From Chionoecetes opilio (taxonomy: Eukaryota > Arthropoda > Malacostraca > Decapoda > Majidae), in NCBI GenBank assembly GCA_016584305.1, contig JACEEZ010016432.1, forward strand, positions 107,394 through 171,393: 64,000 nt of DNA. The letters run 5' to 3'. The notes below the pieces were generated by a model. It saw nothing but the letters and a program-made list of their open reading frames with translations, searched no databases and was not told the DNA's origin. Positions 10,450-21,618 of this stretch are shown piece after piece. The translations under genes were made by a program, and so were the position numbers. Within the stretch, counting starts at the first letter, position 1, and each line of letters begins with the position of its first letter.

Positions 10450-12288
10450 TGCTACGTGCAGGGTGTTAGCATGCATGCATGTGTGTGTGGTGTGTTGAGG
10501 CATACCGTTGTACAGTGCCATTGTATTTACGCAGTTTTTTTTCTTGTCATTTAGCATAACAGGTGGATATCAGAGCAAGTGGACCAGCGGAAGAGCAACG
10601 TGGACAGCGTAGCCATCAGGGAAAAGGCGAGGAGCATCTACGACCACCTAGCAGAGAAGGAGCCTTCTGGATCCTCCCCTGCCCCCGGGTTTATTGCCAG
10701 CCATGGGTGGTTCCATAGATTCAAGCAGCGTTTTAGCCTGCACAACATTGCTCGCACAGGTAAAAAACATTCAATATATTTTCACACTTCTATCTATCTA
10801 TATTGACTCGTGCTATATTCCCGTAATGAAGAGCATTAAATATTTTTTTCACACTTCTATCTATCTATCTATTGACTTGCCATATTCCCATAATGAAAAG
10901 GTTTTTTCTTCGTTTTTTTTCACAGGTGAGAGTGGGTCAGCTGATAAGGAAGGGGCGCAGGCATACTCAGCACCTTCAAGTCCCTGATTGAAGACAGTGA
11001 CTACCTACCTGAGCAGGTGTTCAACGCGGACGAAACTGGCCTATTTTACAAGAAAATGGGCAATAGGACTTACATCCACAAGGAAGTCAAGAAGTTACCA
11101 GGATTCAAGGCATTTAAGGACCGTCTGACACTGCTGTTTGTGGGGAATGCTGCAGGGGACTGCAAGATTAAACCGCTCCTTGTGTATCGTGCTGCCAACC
11201 CACGTGCTCTGAAGGGACTCAACAAGCGTTCTCTGTCAGTGGTATGGAAATCAAACAAGAAGGCATGGGTGACAGCGAAGGTGTTTGAGGAGTGGTTCCA
11301 CGAACATTTTGTGCCAGAAGTGCAGCTCTACATGTCCAAGAAAAATCTGGCATTTAAGGCAGTTCTGCTAGTGGATAATGCTGGTGGACACACTTCACAG
11401 GCACTTAACCTGGACCATCCGAATGTGTGCGTTTCCTACCTTCCCCAAGGACAACTTCCCTGTTGCAAACCGATGGACATGGTGTGATCAAGACATTCAA
11501 GTGCAACTACCAGAGGCTGTGTACAGAGAAGCACTCAAGAGGATGGAAGACGACAGCACGATGACTCTCATGGACTTCTGGAAGCAGTACAACATCCGAC
11601 ATGCTCTTTTGACCATCAAGCAGGCATGGGATGAAGTGAAGCCAAGCACCTTAATGCCTGTTGGTATGCACTCTGGCCTGAGTGTGTCAACGACTTCAAT
11701 GGGTTCCCTGCAGTCACTCAGCAAATGAAGGACATTGTAGACCTGGCACACACTGTTGGGGGTGAAGGCTTCTCTGACATGACTGAGGAGGATGTGGTAG
11801 AACTCATTGACTCCCATGGAGCAGAGCCTTCAGTGGAAGAGATTATCCAGATGAATGAGGATGACCAAGCAGGTGATGATGCTGATGAAGATGACGACAC
11901 AGAGACAAGGCCTGTGTTTACCATCATGAAATTGAGAAACTTGCTGAGGGAAGCAGATAACTTGACAGAGCTCTTCACTGACCAAGACCCATACAGGAGA
12001 GGAGCATCAAGTTCAAGAGAGTTGGGGATGAAGGCCTTATACCTACAAGGAAACTTTAAGGAGCATGGAGGCCTCTGCTTGCCAAAGCCCATCACAGCTT
12101 TCTTCAAACCATCTCCAGCCAGCACACCAGCCAAGAAGCATTCTACACCTGCTACACCTCCTGTTACTACACCAGCCAGGCAGCCTGTTACTCCTGCTAC
12201 ACCAGATAATACTACCTCATCAATGTCATCTGTCTCTCCCATCCCATTATGTGGCTTTGATGATCCAGATGATACAGACAGTGAGTGA
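9724..12288 (+). pseudogene. Tigger/CENP-B-like transposase, three exons, degenerate
   Basis: Exon 1 (9724-10006) begins MSSKRSAPPTP and holds the CENP-B/pogo helix-turn-helix (LSLAEKMDVL, then ATGKKFGLHEATVRTIWK) with a frameshift near 9825 and another near 10000. Exon 2 (10563-10757) reads ISEQVDQRKSNV through GWFHRFKQRF, a CENP-B second HTH. Exon 3 (10925-12288) holds the DDE domain: NADETG near 11022 and DNAGGH near 11374, then a frameshift near 11480 and others near 10965 and 11690. The C-terminus is acidic (DDADEDDDTE) followed by a Pro/Thr-rich tail ending DDPDDTDSE. Introns have GT-AG borders at 10007-10562 and 10758-10924. It would cut and paste at TA sites, but this copy cannot make an intact enzyme. 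Confidence 0.88.
10040..10503. repeat. Minisatellite inside Tigger intron 1
   Basis: About four to five imperfect copies of an 80-110 bp unit (GTGCTACGTGCAGGTGTGTT, then AACAGGTGCT, GGTGGTGTGG and TGTTGAGGCA), each ending in a (GT)n run of different length. Every copy carries CAGGTGTGTTAACAG-like sequence that resembles splice donor and acceptor motifs. Confidence 0.8.
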
Positions 12289-13538
12289 TCTCCACCCAGC
12301 ACACCAGCCATGCCTCCTGCTACACCAGCCAAGCAGCCTGTTACCTCTATTTTTTTTATAGTTAATGAAAACCATTTTCTAGTTTTAAGGTATTTTTTAT
12401 TATTAATAAAAAATATTAATTGTAATAACAGTTGTTTCCTTCATCTTATTCACCCAAAAATAGTAGTAAACATTTTTTACCCTCCAAAAATGAGGGTCTG
12501 GGAACGTAACCTATTTTTTTTTTACTTATAAAAAAAAAGTGAAATTTTTTTTTGACCCCCCAAAAAGTGATGGTCTGGGAACGTAACCCCTATTTTCCTA
12601 TTGAACCTGTTATTCGCCGAACACGAATTTTGCCGTGCACGACGGGGTCAGGACCGTAACTGTCGTGTTCGGCGGGGTCCGACAGTATATGCTTTACCGC
12701 CTAATTTGGTGTCATCTGCAAATTTCGATATTTTAGATACAAGTCCGCAGTCCAGATCGTTGATATATATCAGAAAAAGAGTAGGACCCATGACAAAGCC
12801 CTGAGGCACCCCACTAGTAACATCTAACCAATCAGATGCCTCGCCATTTATTACTGCCCGTTGTTTACGATTTGAAAGCCAATCGCCAATCCATGAACAT
12901 AATTGCTCTCCTAAGCCATGTGCCCTTAGCTTGGTCAACAGTCGCTTATGGGCAACTGTATCGAAGGCTTTCTGAAAATCAAGGTATATTACATCCGAGG
13001 GAATTTTAGCGTCCCAGTTTGAATAAATGATATTAAAAAAATCCAGTAGGTTTGTTAAGCAGGATCTCTTATTTCAAAATCCATGTTGGGAGTTTAGTAT
13101 TGAGTTATTTTCATCGAGAAAAGACACTATTTTATCCCGCAATATTTTCTCAAATAGTTTAACAATCACGGACGTTAGACAAATTGGGCGATAATTACTT
13201 GCGAGGCTCTTACTCCCTTTCTTGAATATCGGTGTAACATTAGCTAATTTCCACATACTAGGAACATTTTTGTCCCTTAGCAATTTATTGAAAATAATCT
13301 TTAATGGGGGCGAAAGTCGACTGTGACATTCGCGAAGTAGTCGCGGCGAGATTTCGTCCACCCCCACGGATTTTGCTGGGTCAAGTTTCAGCAAATACTT
13401 TGATATTTCGTCTACTGTTATCTCTCCTATTACCAGTCTATCCCTTTCGAGTCCCGCATATATGTTTACTGGTTCTGGTAATGGAGTTTCGTCTTCTTTA
13501 ATAAATACCGCATTTAAGTATTCATTGAGTACGAATGC

Positions 13539-16208
13539 TAGGGTGCCAATAGCGCATAGGGGTAATTTTTCAAAGTCAATATTTTTTCACGTACTTTTGT
13601 GGTATTCTGCCTTGTACTTAGAAACTGTCGTGTGCAAAGTTTCAGGCTAATCGGTTAATATTTAGAGGTGGCGGATCGATCTTGAACATTTCCTCTTTTC
13701 GCCCTCAGGTCATGACCACGAGAAAGCAAACTGAAGTTTGGCTTCTTGGCCATAGTGTTCCTACTATATCACAGGAGCAAAACTTCCCAGCCGTGGAGAC
13801 GTTTTACGACGATTTTTCTACGCACACAAGGAAGAGAAGAAGACGGTGCAGCAGAGTGCAGCTGAGGCTGCAAAGGAGGTCCTCGACTTCTGGAAACGAG
13901 CTAGGATCCCCACCATCACAGAAACTAGCGTGAGGAGGAAGATTACTGGACTTTTCGACGAGTGGAAGATCCTGAGCAAAAGCAAGAAGAACTCTGGAGT
14001 CACGCCTGCCGAAAAACACAAGACCTTCCAAGAAAGTCTCCCAGACCTTTTGGACATCGCCCACTCCGACGCCCTCACTCTGATGACCATTCCTGAAGAC
14101 AAGGAATTCCTTCTTGCCCAGCGGGAGAAGGGGAGGCGGGGTTCGATGGCTGGTCTGGACAAGAAGCTGAAAGAATCGGTTTGCCGATGTGAAAGCTCTC
14201 TCTCACGTAGCCGTCAACAGACGCCAAAAGGAGAAGAGATGGTGGAGCTGGAGTCGTCATCGTCTGAGTCATCAAGTCCAGCCAATGCTGCCAACACATC
14301 GACTTCTTCTTCCGACGCCGGGGTCGCTTCTCCACCAAAGCGATTGAGGACACGGGGCACGAAGTCCGTCCTATCCCCTGATCTCGTCGGAGCCCTTAAC
14401 AGAACTGGGGTCAGTAGCCGCCAAGCCCTTCGAATTGTGGCGGCTACGGCAAGTAGCTTGGGCCACGATCCACAAGAGTTTGTGCTGAATCCCGAGTCCA
14501 TTCGACAGGCAAGAGCGAAGTACAGGTCCACTTTGGCGAAGGACATCAGAGACTTTCAGTCCTCTTACCCCTCTTACCGTTCATTGGGACGGGAAGATCC
14601 TTCCTCAGGACGATGGCACTCGCGCCGAAAGACTCGCCATTCTCGTCACAGGAGAAGGAGTGGAGAAGCTCCTAGGAGTCCCGAAACTGCACTCCGGAAC
14701 TGGTGATGCCGCCGCTACAGCTGTGTTCGAGGCTCTAGAAGACTGGGGGGTCCAGGAACGAGTCGTGGCGATGTGCTTCGACACAACCAGTGCCAACACT
14801 GGAGCCATCAATGGTGCATGCACCATCTTGCAACAGAAGATCGGCCGACCCCTCGTTTCACTTGCTTGCCGTCATCACGTCCACGAACTTGTCCTTGAGA
14901 AGGCCTTTTCTACGTGTTTGGGGTCATCTTCTAGTCCTGAGATCACCATCTTCTCTCGCTTCAAGGACTACTGGTCTTACATCAACCAGTCGGCAATAAA
15001 CCCTCCCACCAACGAAGATCTGCCGGAGACTCTGGTCTCCAAGAGGGACGATCTCATTCAAGGTTTGAAACGTCTGCTTCAGACAAAGCAGCCCGTGACG
15101 ACTATAAGGAACTCGCTGAGCTGAGCATCCTTTTTCCTCGGTGGCGCTTTTCCCTGAAGACCTCGATCCGTAGCCCCGGAGCGCTTCATCGAGCGCGTTG
15201 GATGGCACGTATCATTTACGCTCTGAAGATGATCTTGTTTTGGGAGCAGCTGACTGGAGTCGTCACACCTCGAGAAATGTCAGCCCTCCAGCGGTTCTCA
15301 TCGTTCGCAACCGAGATCTACGTCCTGCGATGGTTCGAATCGACGGTTCCATCCTACGCTCCCGCCAACGATCTTGGATTCGCTAAGGATATCCTTCAGT
15401 ACCACGACGAAAGTATTCGGAAGGCCTGCTTCACCACTCTGAGCCGCCATTTCTGGTACTTGAGCAAAGATCTCATTGGCCTGTCACTGTTCGACTCACG
15501 TCTCCCTGTCTCCGACAAACAAGCAATTGTACAGGCCATTCTCTACGATGAAGGAGCCGAGGAACCGCCAAGCGAATAAACCTCCATCATCAAAGTTCCT
15601 GCGGCAACACTGCCCTCCTTCGCCACGAAAAATTCCCTCCGCCTCTTCAAAGCTCTTGATATCAAGACCGACTTCCTGTCCGCCAACCCTCGGAAGTGGC
15701 AGGAAGAGGAATCGTACGTCGAGGCCTGCCGCCGAATCGAGGGACTTCGCGTCGTCAACGACACAGCCGAGCGAGGAGTGGCACTCATCCAGTCCTTCAA
15801 CCTCCGGCTGACCAAAGACGAGGAACAGCGCCAGTTCCTCCTCCAAGTTGTGGAGGCCCATTGCCATCAACAGCCCGGGACCTCGAAGGCTTCCCTTCCC
15901 CGGCCAAGCCGGCCACAATGAGTGGGGTGGCTCCCCATGATACCCCCCCCACCGAGGGGCTAATACTCACCAAGAGGGGGACCAGCAGCCCTGCTGGGGA
16001 AGGGATGTCCAGCTTGTCCGCTTTCAAGAGATGACATCCCCTCCTTAATAGGCCAGTGCATAAGGGTAAATAACAAAGTTGTAATCCGCCACCCCTAAAT
16101 ATCAACCGATTGAGGTCAAACTTTGCATACGATGGTTTCTTGCATAGATGCACCATTACACCAAAGTAGGAAGAAAAATTCAAACTTTTGATTTTTATTG
16201 GCACCCTA
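13539..16208 (+). mobile_element. hAT-like DNA transposon with unusual transposase
   Basis: 2670 bp. Termini TAGGGTGCCAATA are inverted at both ends, and an 8 bp target duplication flanks them (ACGAATGC at 13531-13538; ACGAACGC at 16209-16216, one mismatch). Subterminal GGTGGCGGAT / ATCCGCCACC is also inverted. Inserted in the linker of the CR1-like LINE. Confidence 0.88.
13712..15921 (+). pseudogene. Putative hAT-like transposase, frameshifted
   Basis: Starts at an ATG (MTTRKQTEVW) just after an acceptor-like CCCTCAG. Frames shift near 13840, 14585 and 15090, and a TAA at 15577-15579 interrupts the last part, which continues in frame to 15921. Order: N-terminal helical region (EVLDFWKRARIPT), Ser-rich linker (ESSSSESSSP), VHWDGKIL, SGTGDAAATAVFEAL, CFDTTSANTG near 14775, ACRHHVHELVL near 14867, RWFESTVPSY, and NDTAERGVALI near 15757. 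I infer that the FDTTSANTG…CRHH region corresponds to the second catalytic Asp and following His region of hAT enzymes, which agrees with the 8 bp duplication. Proteins with this motif pattern are known in arthropods and cnidarians; I cannot name the family with certainty. Confidence 0.7.
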
Positions 16209-16873
16209 ACGAACGCCATACTCTTATTATCATTTACCAAGATATTATTATGATCTTTCAGTGGCACAATACTTGTTTTGACGTTTTTCTTACTTCGAAC
16301 GTATTGAAAGAACCTTTTCGGGTTTGATTTGGATTCCTTTGCAATATTTTCTTCATACTCACGCTTTTTAGACTTAATTAGTCCTTTGCAGCGACGTTTT
16401 ACGTCATTGTATTCTCTAGAATCGCAGTCTGCATTTGATCGTTTGTTAACTTTATACGCTCGGCGCTTAATGCCAATGATTTGTTGGATCTCATTATTCA
16501 TCCAACTGGGTCTATTTATGTTATTCAAACGTTTTCTTACCATGGGAACATGTTTTTCCACCACCGATTGGAGTTTATTTGTGAATACATTACACATGTT
16601 TTCGGCGTTATTTCCATTTAGTAGGTAAATCCATTCAACTTCGCTTAGTACCCTGCTGATCTTCGTGAAATCTGCTTTATTATTATTTGGGATTAGTAAC
16701 CGATTTTCTGTGATGTCTACATTGCAATTTATGCCGCATCTGATTAGCCTGTGATCACTGTTTGCCAAATGTTCACCTATATTGCAGTAATCAATCAGAT
16801 CAATGTCGGTAGTGAAAACTAAATCTAGGATACTATTATCCCTTGTAGGCTCACGGACCACCTGATTTAAATA

Positions 16874-17655
16874 CAGGGAGGTCCCGTTATACGAGCATTC
16901 GGTATACGAGAATCCGATGATACGAGATGTGTAAATTAGGGTCTCTTTTCAATATACGAGATCGAAAATCCAATGATACGACATTCAAACTGGGGTGAGT
17001 AAAATTATCAAGTTCAAAATGCCCGCCCTACCACTCCCAGGCTGGACAACAGGGTTTTTGGTTGACCCCAGTGAGGTCACCCCTAGCAAGCCGTGACCTG
17101 AAGGGTAATTAAGCATATGGTGCGGCCTGACATTTAGGGGTAATTAGCAGGTGTGCGGCCCCAACCTTGGGACCGCAGTCAGTTCACCCCTAGCAAGGCG
17201 TGACCTGCAGGGTAATTAAGCATATGGCGCGGCCTGACCTTTAGGGGTAATTATCAGGTGTGCGGCCCCAACCTTGGGACCCCTACTCTACCTTCTCTTG
17301 TATCACACGGCGTTCCCTACATTACTACGTCTTTTTTGCTTGTTATGCATGTTTTATGTTTAATTAATGTGCAGTTATGTTATTTTGTGTGCTATTTTCT
17401 CTTTCAGAATGCTTTTTCTATAGAATAGGTAGTACAGTATGGGTAATATAGATGCTGTGTGTTTGATGTGTTTGCTATAGTTTATTTTAGCTTGAAAACT
17501 TGTCTTTTTTTCTTTTTTTTTTTTATATATATAATTGATGGGGTCCTGGAACCAAACCTATATTTTACCATTAGTTATGTGTTTCGTTATACGAGATTTC
17601 GCTTTACGAGTATGCCAGGTGGAACCTAACTGCTCGTATCTTCGGGACCTCCCTG
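16874..17655. mobile_element. TA-target MITE, CAGGGAGGTCCCG family (copy 1)
   Basis: 782 bp with inverted ends CAGGGAGGTCCCG and TA duplications (16872-16873, 17656-17657). Inside are two copies of a ~130 bp repeat containing TTAGGGGTAATTA and AACCTTGGGAC, plus ATACGAG motifs near both ends. Non-coding. Two more copies lie at 22804-24467 in the other orientation. TA target and short ends suggest Tc1/mariner mobilisation. Confidence 0.9.
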
Positions 17656-18310
17656 TATACTTCGTTCACCATATCAAGCAATCGCATACCTTCTCTATCA
17701 GCAGAATTATTATTCCAGTTTATACGAGGTAGGTTAAAATCTCCACAAATAATTGTATCGTTATTATTGTTCACAACTGACTTTATCTCGTCATACAGGA
17801 GGCAATCTACTTCCGCATTAGATTTGGGAGGGCGATATATTGTCCCAATAGTTAACAATTTACCGTTTAGCTTAATCTTTGTGTAGACTGAGTCATAATG
17901 ATCTTTGTTTACTTTATCGATTTTGATTGCTTGCAAATTTTCTTTAATGTAAAGAATGACACCTCCACCTGCTTTATGCGTGTGACAATTTAGGAATGTC
18001 TTTTAGCCTGGAATGGCTATTTCAGCTAATAAATGTTTATCTTTTGTGTTGACCCAACTCTCAGTGATACTGACGATATCTGGCGTTTCGGCAACAACGT
18101 ATGCTAATAATTTGTTATGCTTTAAAATAATGCTTCTGGCATTTGTGTAGAGTAATTTAAGTTCCTTGATAGTTTTGGTAACCTTGCGTGAGGGTTTACC
18201 GGCAGGGCATCTACGGTCCACTGTTACAGGGCGCTTGATTAAGTTACTTTGATTAGTATTTGCGGAAACGGGACGTGACCCAGCGTTGCTGTGGGGTAAG
18301 AAAGGGGTTG

Positions 18311-18480
18311 GAGGAGGAGGAGGAGGAAGGGTGTGTGATTAATTTGTAGAAACACAGCAGCCAGCCATGTTGCCTCTCTCTCTCTCTCAGGTATGCAGAG
18401 AGAGAGAGAGAGAGAGCCTACAACTTTTCCCTTCATAATCAAATACATAAAATAATGAATAAATCAACACGGATAAAGTA
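18311..18480. repeat. (GGA)n and inverted (CT)n/(GA)n
   Basis: (GGA)n at 18311-18330, then CTCTCTCTCTCTCAGG...AGAGAGAGAG at 18375-18417, a small hairpin of complementary dinucleotide runs. The unit 2 counterpart (29091-29300) is strongly expanded. Confidence 0.85.
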
Positions 18481-19379
18481 AAATAATGATAAATAGGACA
18501 CAATAAGCCTAAAAAAAACAATGAAATAACGAAGAATTCATGAAATATCGTGTTTTTAAAGATGGCCGAAAAAAACTCAAATTCACCACAACAAAAATCG
18601 ACTTTCTGACGAAGCTCTCATAATTCGTGAAAAAATGAGCTAAGAGTATATGATGTGTGTATCTTATAAACAGCAACAGATCCTCGTTTAGTGTTGAAAC
18701 CAAGAAGCAAAACATGTTTTGTTTTTTTCGATAATTTGACCCTTTACACCACCGAGTCAGATGAATTCCTTGAATAAACACGTGAAAAACACGTCCCATA
18801 GACACACACAAACACACTGCGCCTGTAGGCACAGCTAATCACACACAAAAAACCTCACCGCTCATTTAGAAGGCAGAATAAGGTTGACGTTATAATATAA
18901 ACAAAAAACCCTTCGGACAAAGAAACAAAATACACTTACCAGGCCCGTGATTAATACATATAACGAAGCGGAAATATCGAAATATATTAAAACACAAATA
19001 TCACCCTATATTTAGTGTCAAAAATGAATTATCAACAAAATATCGGTAAATTGTACGGGTTTACTAGCTGATTGAGTTATATTTCTTTTACGAAGACTTT
19101 AAACTCGCGAGACTTTTTATGGAGTCTTAAAAGAAACTGGGGTTTTCAATAAGGCTATGCAATCCTATATCGGTGCACGAATGAAAGTGATTATTCGTTT
19201 TAAAATGCGTAATTGGCACCTCGTCAACTCAGGATTCCTCTGAGCCAATCAGAGGTCTGGCATTTCTCCTTCAGATATCTCCATTTCTCCAATCAGAGGG
19301 TCTGGCACATCTCTCAACTAATCAGCGTTCAGGAACCAACTGGGCGGCCAAGTTTGTTGTTTAACCAAGATATATAACT
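18481..19379. other. Conserved non-coding spacer with CCAAT boxes (unit 1)
   Basis: AT-rich sequence matching 29370-30269. No supported ORF. Near its right end are CCAATCAG at 19245-19252 and 19289-19296 and a degenerate third copy near 19318, followed by GATATATAAC at about 19369. The spacing resembles a pol II promoter pointing into the A block, but no gene follows. Confidence 0.5.
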
Positions 19380-19380
19380 T
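19245..19380 (+). promoter_or_regulatory. Candidate CCAAT/TATA-like promoter
   Basis: Two to three CCAATCAG boxes within 80 bases and a TATATAA-like element some 75 bases further. Conserved in unit 2 (30134-30270, three boxes). Based on motif spacing only; no transcript evidence. Confidence 0.3.
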
Positions 19381-20464
19381 ATTTAATGGGAAATAAGGCG
19401 AGATTTACCCTTAAATACCTTATTTATGGCATATTAGTGATACTAAGAGTATTGTTATTGATAAATATAGTCTGGACGATAATACATTGCCGCCATATTA
19501 GCCTTTCAGCGTAATATTCTCCCTAAAATAAATGACTGACTATTAGCGCATTTTCGTGACGTTCACCGCCCTGGTTCAGTCCAGTCCGGACCGGGTCAGG
19601 GTGGACTAAAATCGCGAAAATACATCGAGACTGGCCCCGTCCCATTCGTCGTTCCTATTGGCTGGGGGATCGAGTGGGCGGTACTGAACTGAACTGTGGA
19701 GGCGGCAGGCGTCCATCTTGTCAATATCCTGTTTGTCGTCCGCCTTTTAACCTGTGCTGAAGACTTTACAACTACCACGCCTGTGATACTTTAGTCTTAT
19801 GGTCGGCCATCATGGTGTTTCATGTCTTATCAGCACCACGAGAAGCTCCTGGTCGCCTTCCCCGCTGACCGTAGTGCGCATGCGCCAGTTCTCCCCACAC
19901 TGGTCCAAGGTGGTCCTGGTATGTGGGTCGGACCAGCCTGGACTGGGCTGAACCGTTCTAGACTGCCTCGCAAAAACAGTGACCGCCCGGGACTAGCCTA
20001 GTCCAGACCGGGCCAGAGCGGTCGCGAAAATACGCTACTTATTTTGATCCAGTAAATGGAATATTTAGACATTTTCGCTAAGTGTCTCCCGCTGAATACT
20101 ACAGAGACGTACCCAGGGTATACCTTGATGCGCTGATCCCAGGTTCGAGTCCCGCGTGCCCGAGATTAGCTTCTATGGACCACTGTGGCCCGCGCCGTAC
20201 CTGTGGCCACGGCGGTACGGGGCTGACGCCGTTATAGTGGACGAGAACTGCGCGTTCGCTTTTTAGGTCAGCCACACACACTGTAGCTGCCTCGGCGTCA
20301 CACTTTATAATGCAACCACTTTTTCTTTTAATCAACGTTCACACACACACACACACACAAAGGCGTAACAGCTAGGCGTCCTGTTTCTTTAAATACTACC
20401 GTCACGACATTCCAGGGAGGTAGAGGGGAGTGAGGTCAGGTCAGGTGTTATCCCCTTCCACCAC
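19380..20464. repeat. A block, copy 2 (split by a MITE)
   Basis: Matches 3361-3965. The block is interrupted after AATGACTGAC by a 494 bp element and resumes at CTTATTTTGATCC. Confidence 0.85.
19544..20037. mobile_element. Foldback-like MITE, TAGCGYATTTTCG termini
   Basis: Inverted ends TAGCGCATTTTCG and CGAAAATACGCTA. Copies 1, 3 and 4 of the A block show the empty site GACTGACCTTATTTTG. GC-rich subterminal motifs (CCAGTCCGGACC, GGTCCAGACT-like) occur on both sides. No ORF. Superfamily unknown; the target duplication is short or decayed. Confidence 0.75.
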
Positions 20465-20495
20465 GTGTAGGTCTCACGGCCCCGTGTAGCTTCCT

Positions 20496-20605
20496 CTGCA
20501 CGCACACACACACACACACACGCAAGCACATCTAACACACACACACGCAAGCACATCTAACACACACACACGCAAGCACACCTAACACACACACCTGCAC
20601 GCACA
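20496..20605. repeat. CA-rich minisatellite
   Basis: Tandem CACACACACGCAAGCACA plus TCTAACA units of about 26 bp, three to four copies. Copy number differs in unit 3 (30900-30975) and copy 4 (42094-42135). Confidence 0.7.
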
Positions 20606-20692
20606 CGCAACACATATTCTACCTTTGTCGCCTAGTACCGCTTCTGCTGAGCGCTTCACAGGTCCTCTGACTCTTCTCCTCCTCAAACAGTT

Positions 20693-21618
20693 CAGAGTTG
20701 CCAGGTCTTCGACTGCCATATCGCCAGTTCCCGCTTCAAAATTCGCCCAAATCCGCCGACCGAAATCCGCTCCCAGCCAAAAATATCCGCCAAATTATGT
20801 GAAGGCACACATGTTGTTTATACACACAGAAAAACCGGAGAGAGAGAGAGGGGGGGGGGGCGGGGGCGGAGAGGAGACCTGCAGGGTGACCTCAGGTCAT
20901 GTTTGAGGATAAGGAGGAATGTGTGAAGGGGTGTGAACTGTATGGTGTCCCTCAGGGAGCACTGGAAGTCGAAGTCTCGCTTTCTCTAGCAAGATTTTTA
21001 GTAACTTAAATTACCTATGGGTTGTTTTGTTAGTCAGAGAAATTTAAGTCCATGCATGTCTGTATCCTTATGATAGAGTCCTGGGTGAATATTGATAGCA
21101 TTGATGTTGTGGAAAAATTCTTTACAGCAAATGTTGTTTCTTGGCATGAATGCACTTATGTGCAATACATTTTCTAAGCTTTTCACTTGCATTGTGTTCC
21201 TTATCTTATTTTTTATCAAGTTCATTGGAGAAAAAAATCTCCCTGTTAATCTGACTTAGAAGGAGGGAAGGGTGAAGGGAGGAGGAAGAGAGGGGGCAGT
21301 CAGGGAACCCATGTCCTGAGGGAGGTTACTGTCAATCAGCACCCATACGCTAATCCTTACACACTGCCCTCCCACTCTCGCTTTTCTTTGAAGAGTTTTG
21401 ACGTCTGAAAAACGACTTATTTGTGCCAACAAGTAATAAAAAGGTTGATAAAAGCCTGTGTCCTATAAGAAATTAACATGAAAAACAGCCAACATAAACG
21501 CCAAGCAAAATAGAAACCAGCCAAAAAATCCGCCCAACCGCAAAAGCGAAAAATTCCCCGCCGTAGAGTATAACATATCGCCCAATTTGGCGTGAAACCC
21601 GCCCACCTGGCAACTCTG
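20693..21618 (-). mobile_element. hAT element with CAGAGTTGCCAGG termini (unit 2 copy)
   Basis: Inverted ends CAGAGTTGCCAGGT / ACCTGGCAACTCTG, 926 bp. Absent from unit 1, present in unit 3 at 33612-37381 where it has grown by further insertions. It carries the end of a hAT transposase on the minus strand. A G-run with (GA)n lies near 20840. Confidence 0.8.
21034..21237 (-). pseudogene. hAT transposase C-terminal dimerisation fragment
   Basis: Reads RFFSPMNLIKNKIRNTMQ, then VKSLENVLHI and AFMPRNNICC, the pattern of the C-terminal hAT dimerisation region (S-x-N-x-I-K-N-K-I-R-N-x-M). The rest of the enzyme is missing. The unit 3 paralogue is 35596-35787. Confidence 0.7.

Larger units (their letters stand above)
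9455..12685 (+). mobile_element. Tigger/pogo-type Tc1-mariner transposon
   Basis: 3231 bp, with inverted termini CTRTCGGACCCCGCCGAACA at both ends and a TA duplication (9453-9454 and 12686-12687). Removing the element and one TA restores the LINE frame around LGGKAYT. It carries a degenerate transposase with a CENP-B-like N-terminus. Confidence 0.93.
8683..18221 (-). pseudogene. CR1-like LINE pol (endonuclease and reverse transcriptase), four segments
   Basis: Segments on the minus strand, 5' to 3': 18221-17656 endonuclease (LLYTNARSI, IVSITESWV, IGTIYRPP, GDFNLPRINW); 16873-16209 endonuclease end (SILDLVFTTD, NSDHRLIRCG) and linker; 13538-12686 reverse transcriptase ([50 protein letters not shown]); 9454-8683 thumb and C-terminus (WLLKFNSDKCKVMHIG, RRATKQIPSL, ending CKVNGY then TAA). 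Gaps are precisely the three nested transposons. Additional damage includes a stop after HGF near 13074 and a stop in the endonuclease part near 18003. Clade CR1 is chosen from the FADDTK region and the short-repeat 3' end. Confidence 0.85.
8428..18310 (-). mobile_element. CR1-like LINE, split by three nested DNA transposons
   Basis: A LINE in minus orientation inserted in a (GGA)n microsatellite. Its 3' end (…ATAGGAATCC type repeats) is at 8428 and its 5' end near 18310. Unit 2 keeps the empty site: AATAAAGAGG runs directly into (GGA)n at 29090. Inside it are a Tigger (9455-12685), a hAT-like element (13539-16208) and a MITE (16874-17655), each with recognisable target duplications. Subtracting them leaves about 3.2 kb of LINE. 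No ORF1 is seen, so it is probably 5'-truncated. Confidence 0.85.
3361..19379. repeat. Segmental duplication unit 1
   Basis: One copy of a tandemly repeated block: A block, spacer, C2H2 gene, upstream region, CT-rich tract, CR1 tail, GGAA tract, CCAAT spacer. Its length is inflated by a hAT-like MITE (3975-4804) and by the 9.9 kb LINE complex (8428-18310), both absent from other units. Without them it would be close to 5.3 kb. Confidence 0.8.

Noticed and set aside
10039..10554. 171-codon ORF in the Tigger intron
   Set aside because: Follows the GT-rich minisatellite; not conserved-looking protein.
18509..18832. 107-codon ORF in the conserved spacer (partly repeated at 29393-29596)
   Set aside because: Not preserved in the unit 2 copy beyond short pieces; no recognisable domain.
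20135..20165. tRNA-like B box (GGTTCGAGTCC) in the A block
   Set aside because: No matching A box and the T-stem does not pair; not kept as a tRNA or SINE promoter.
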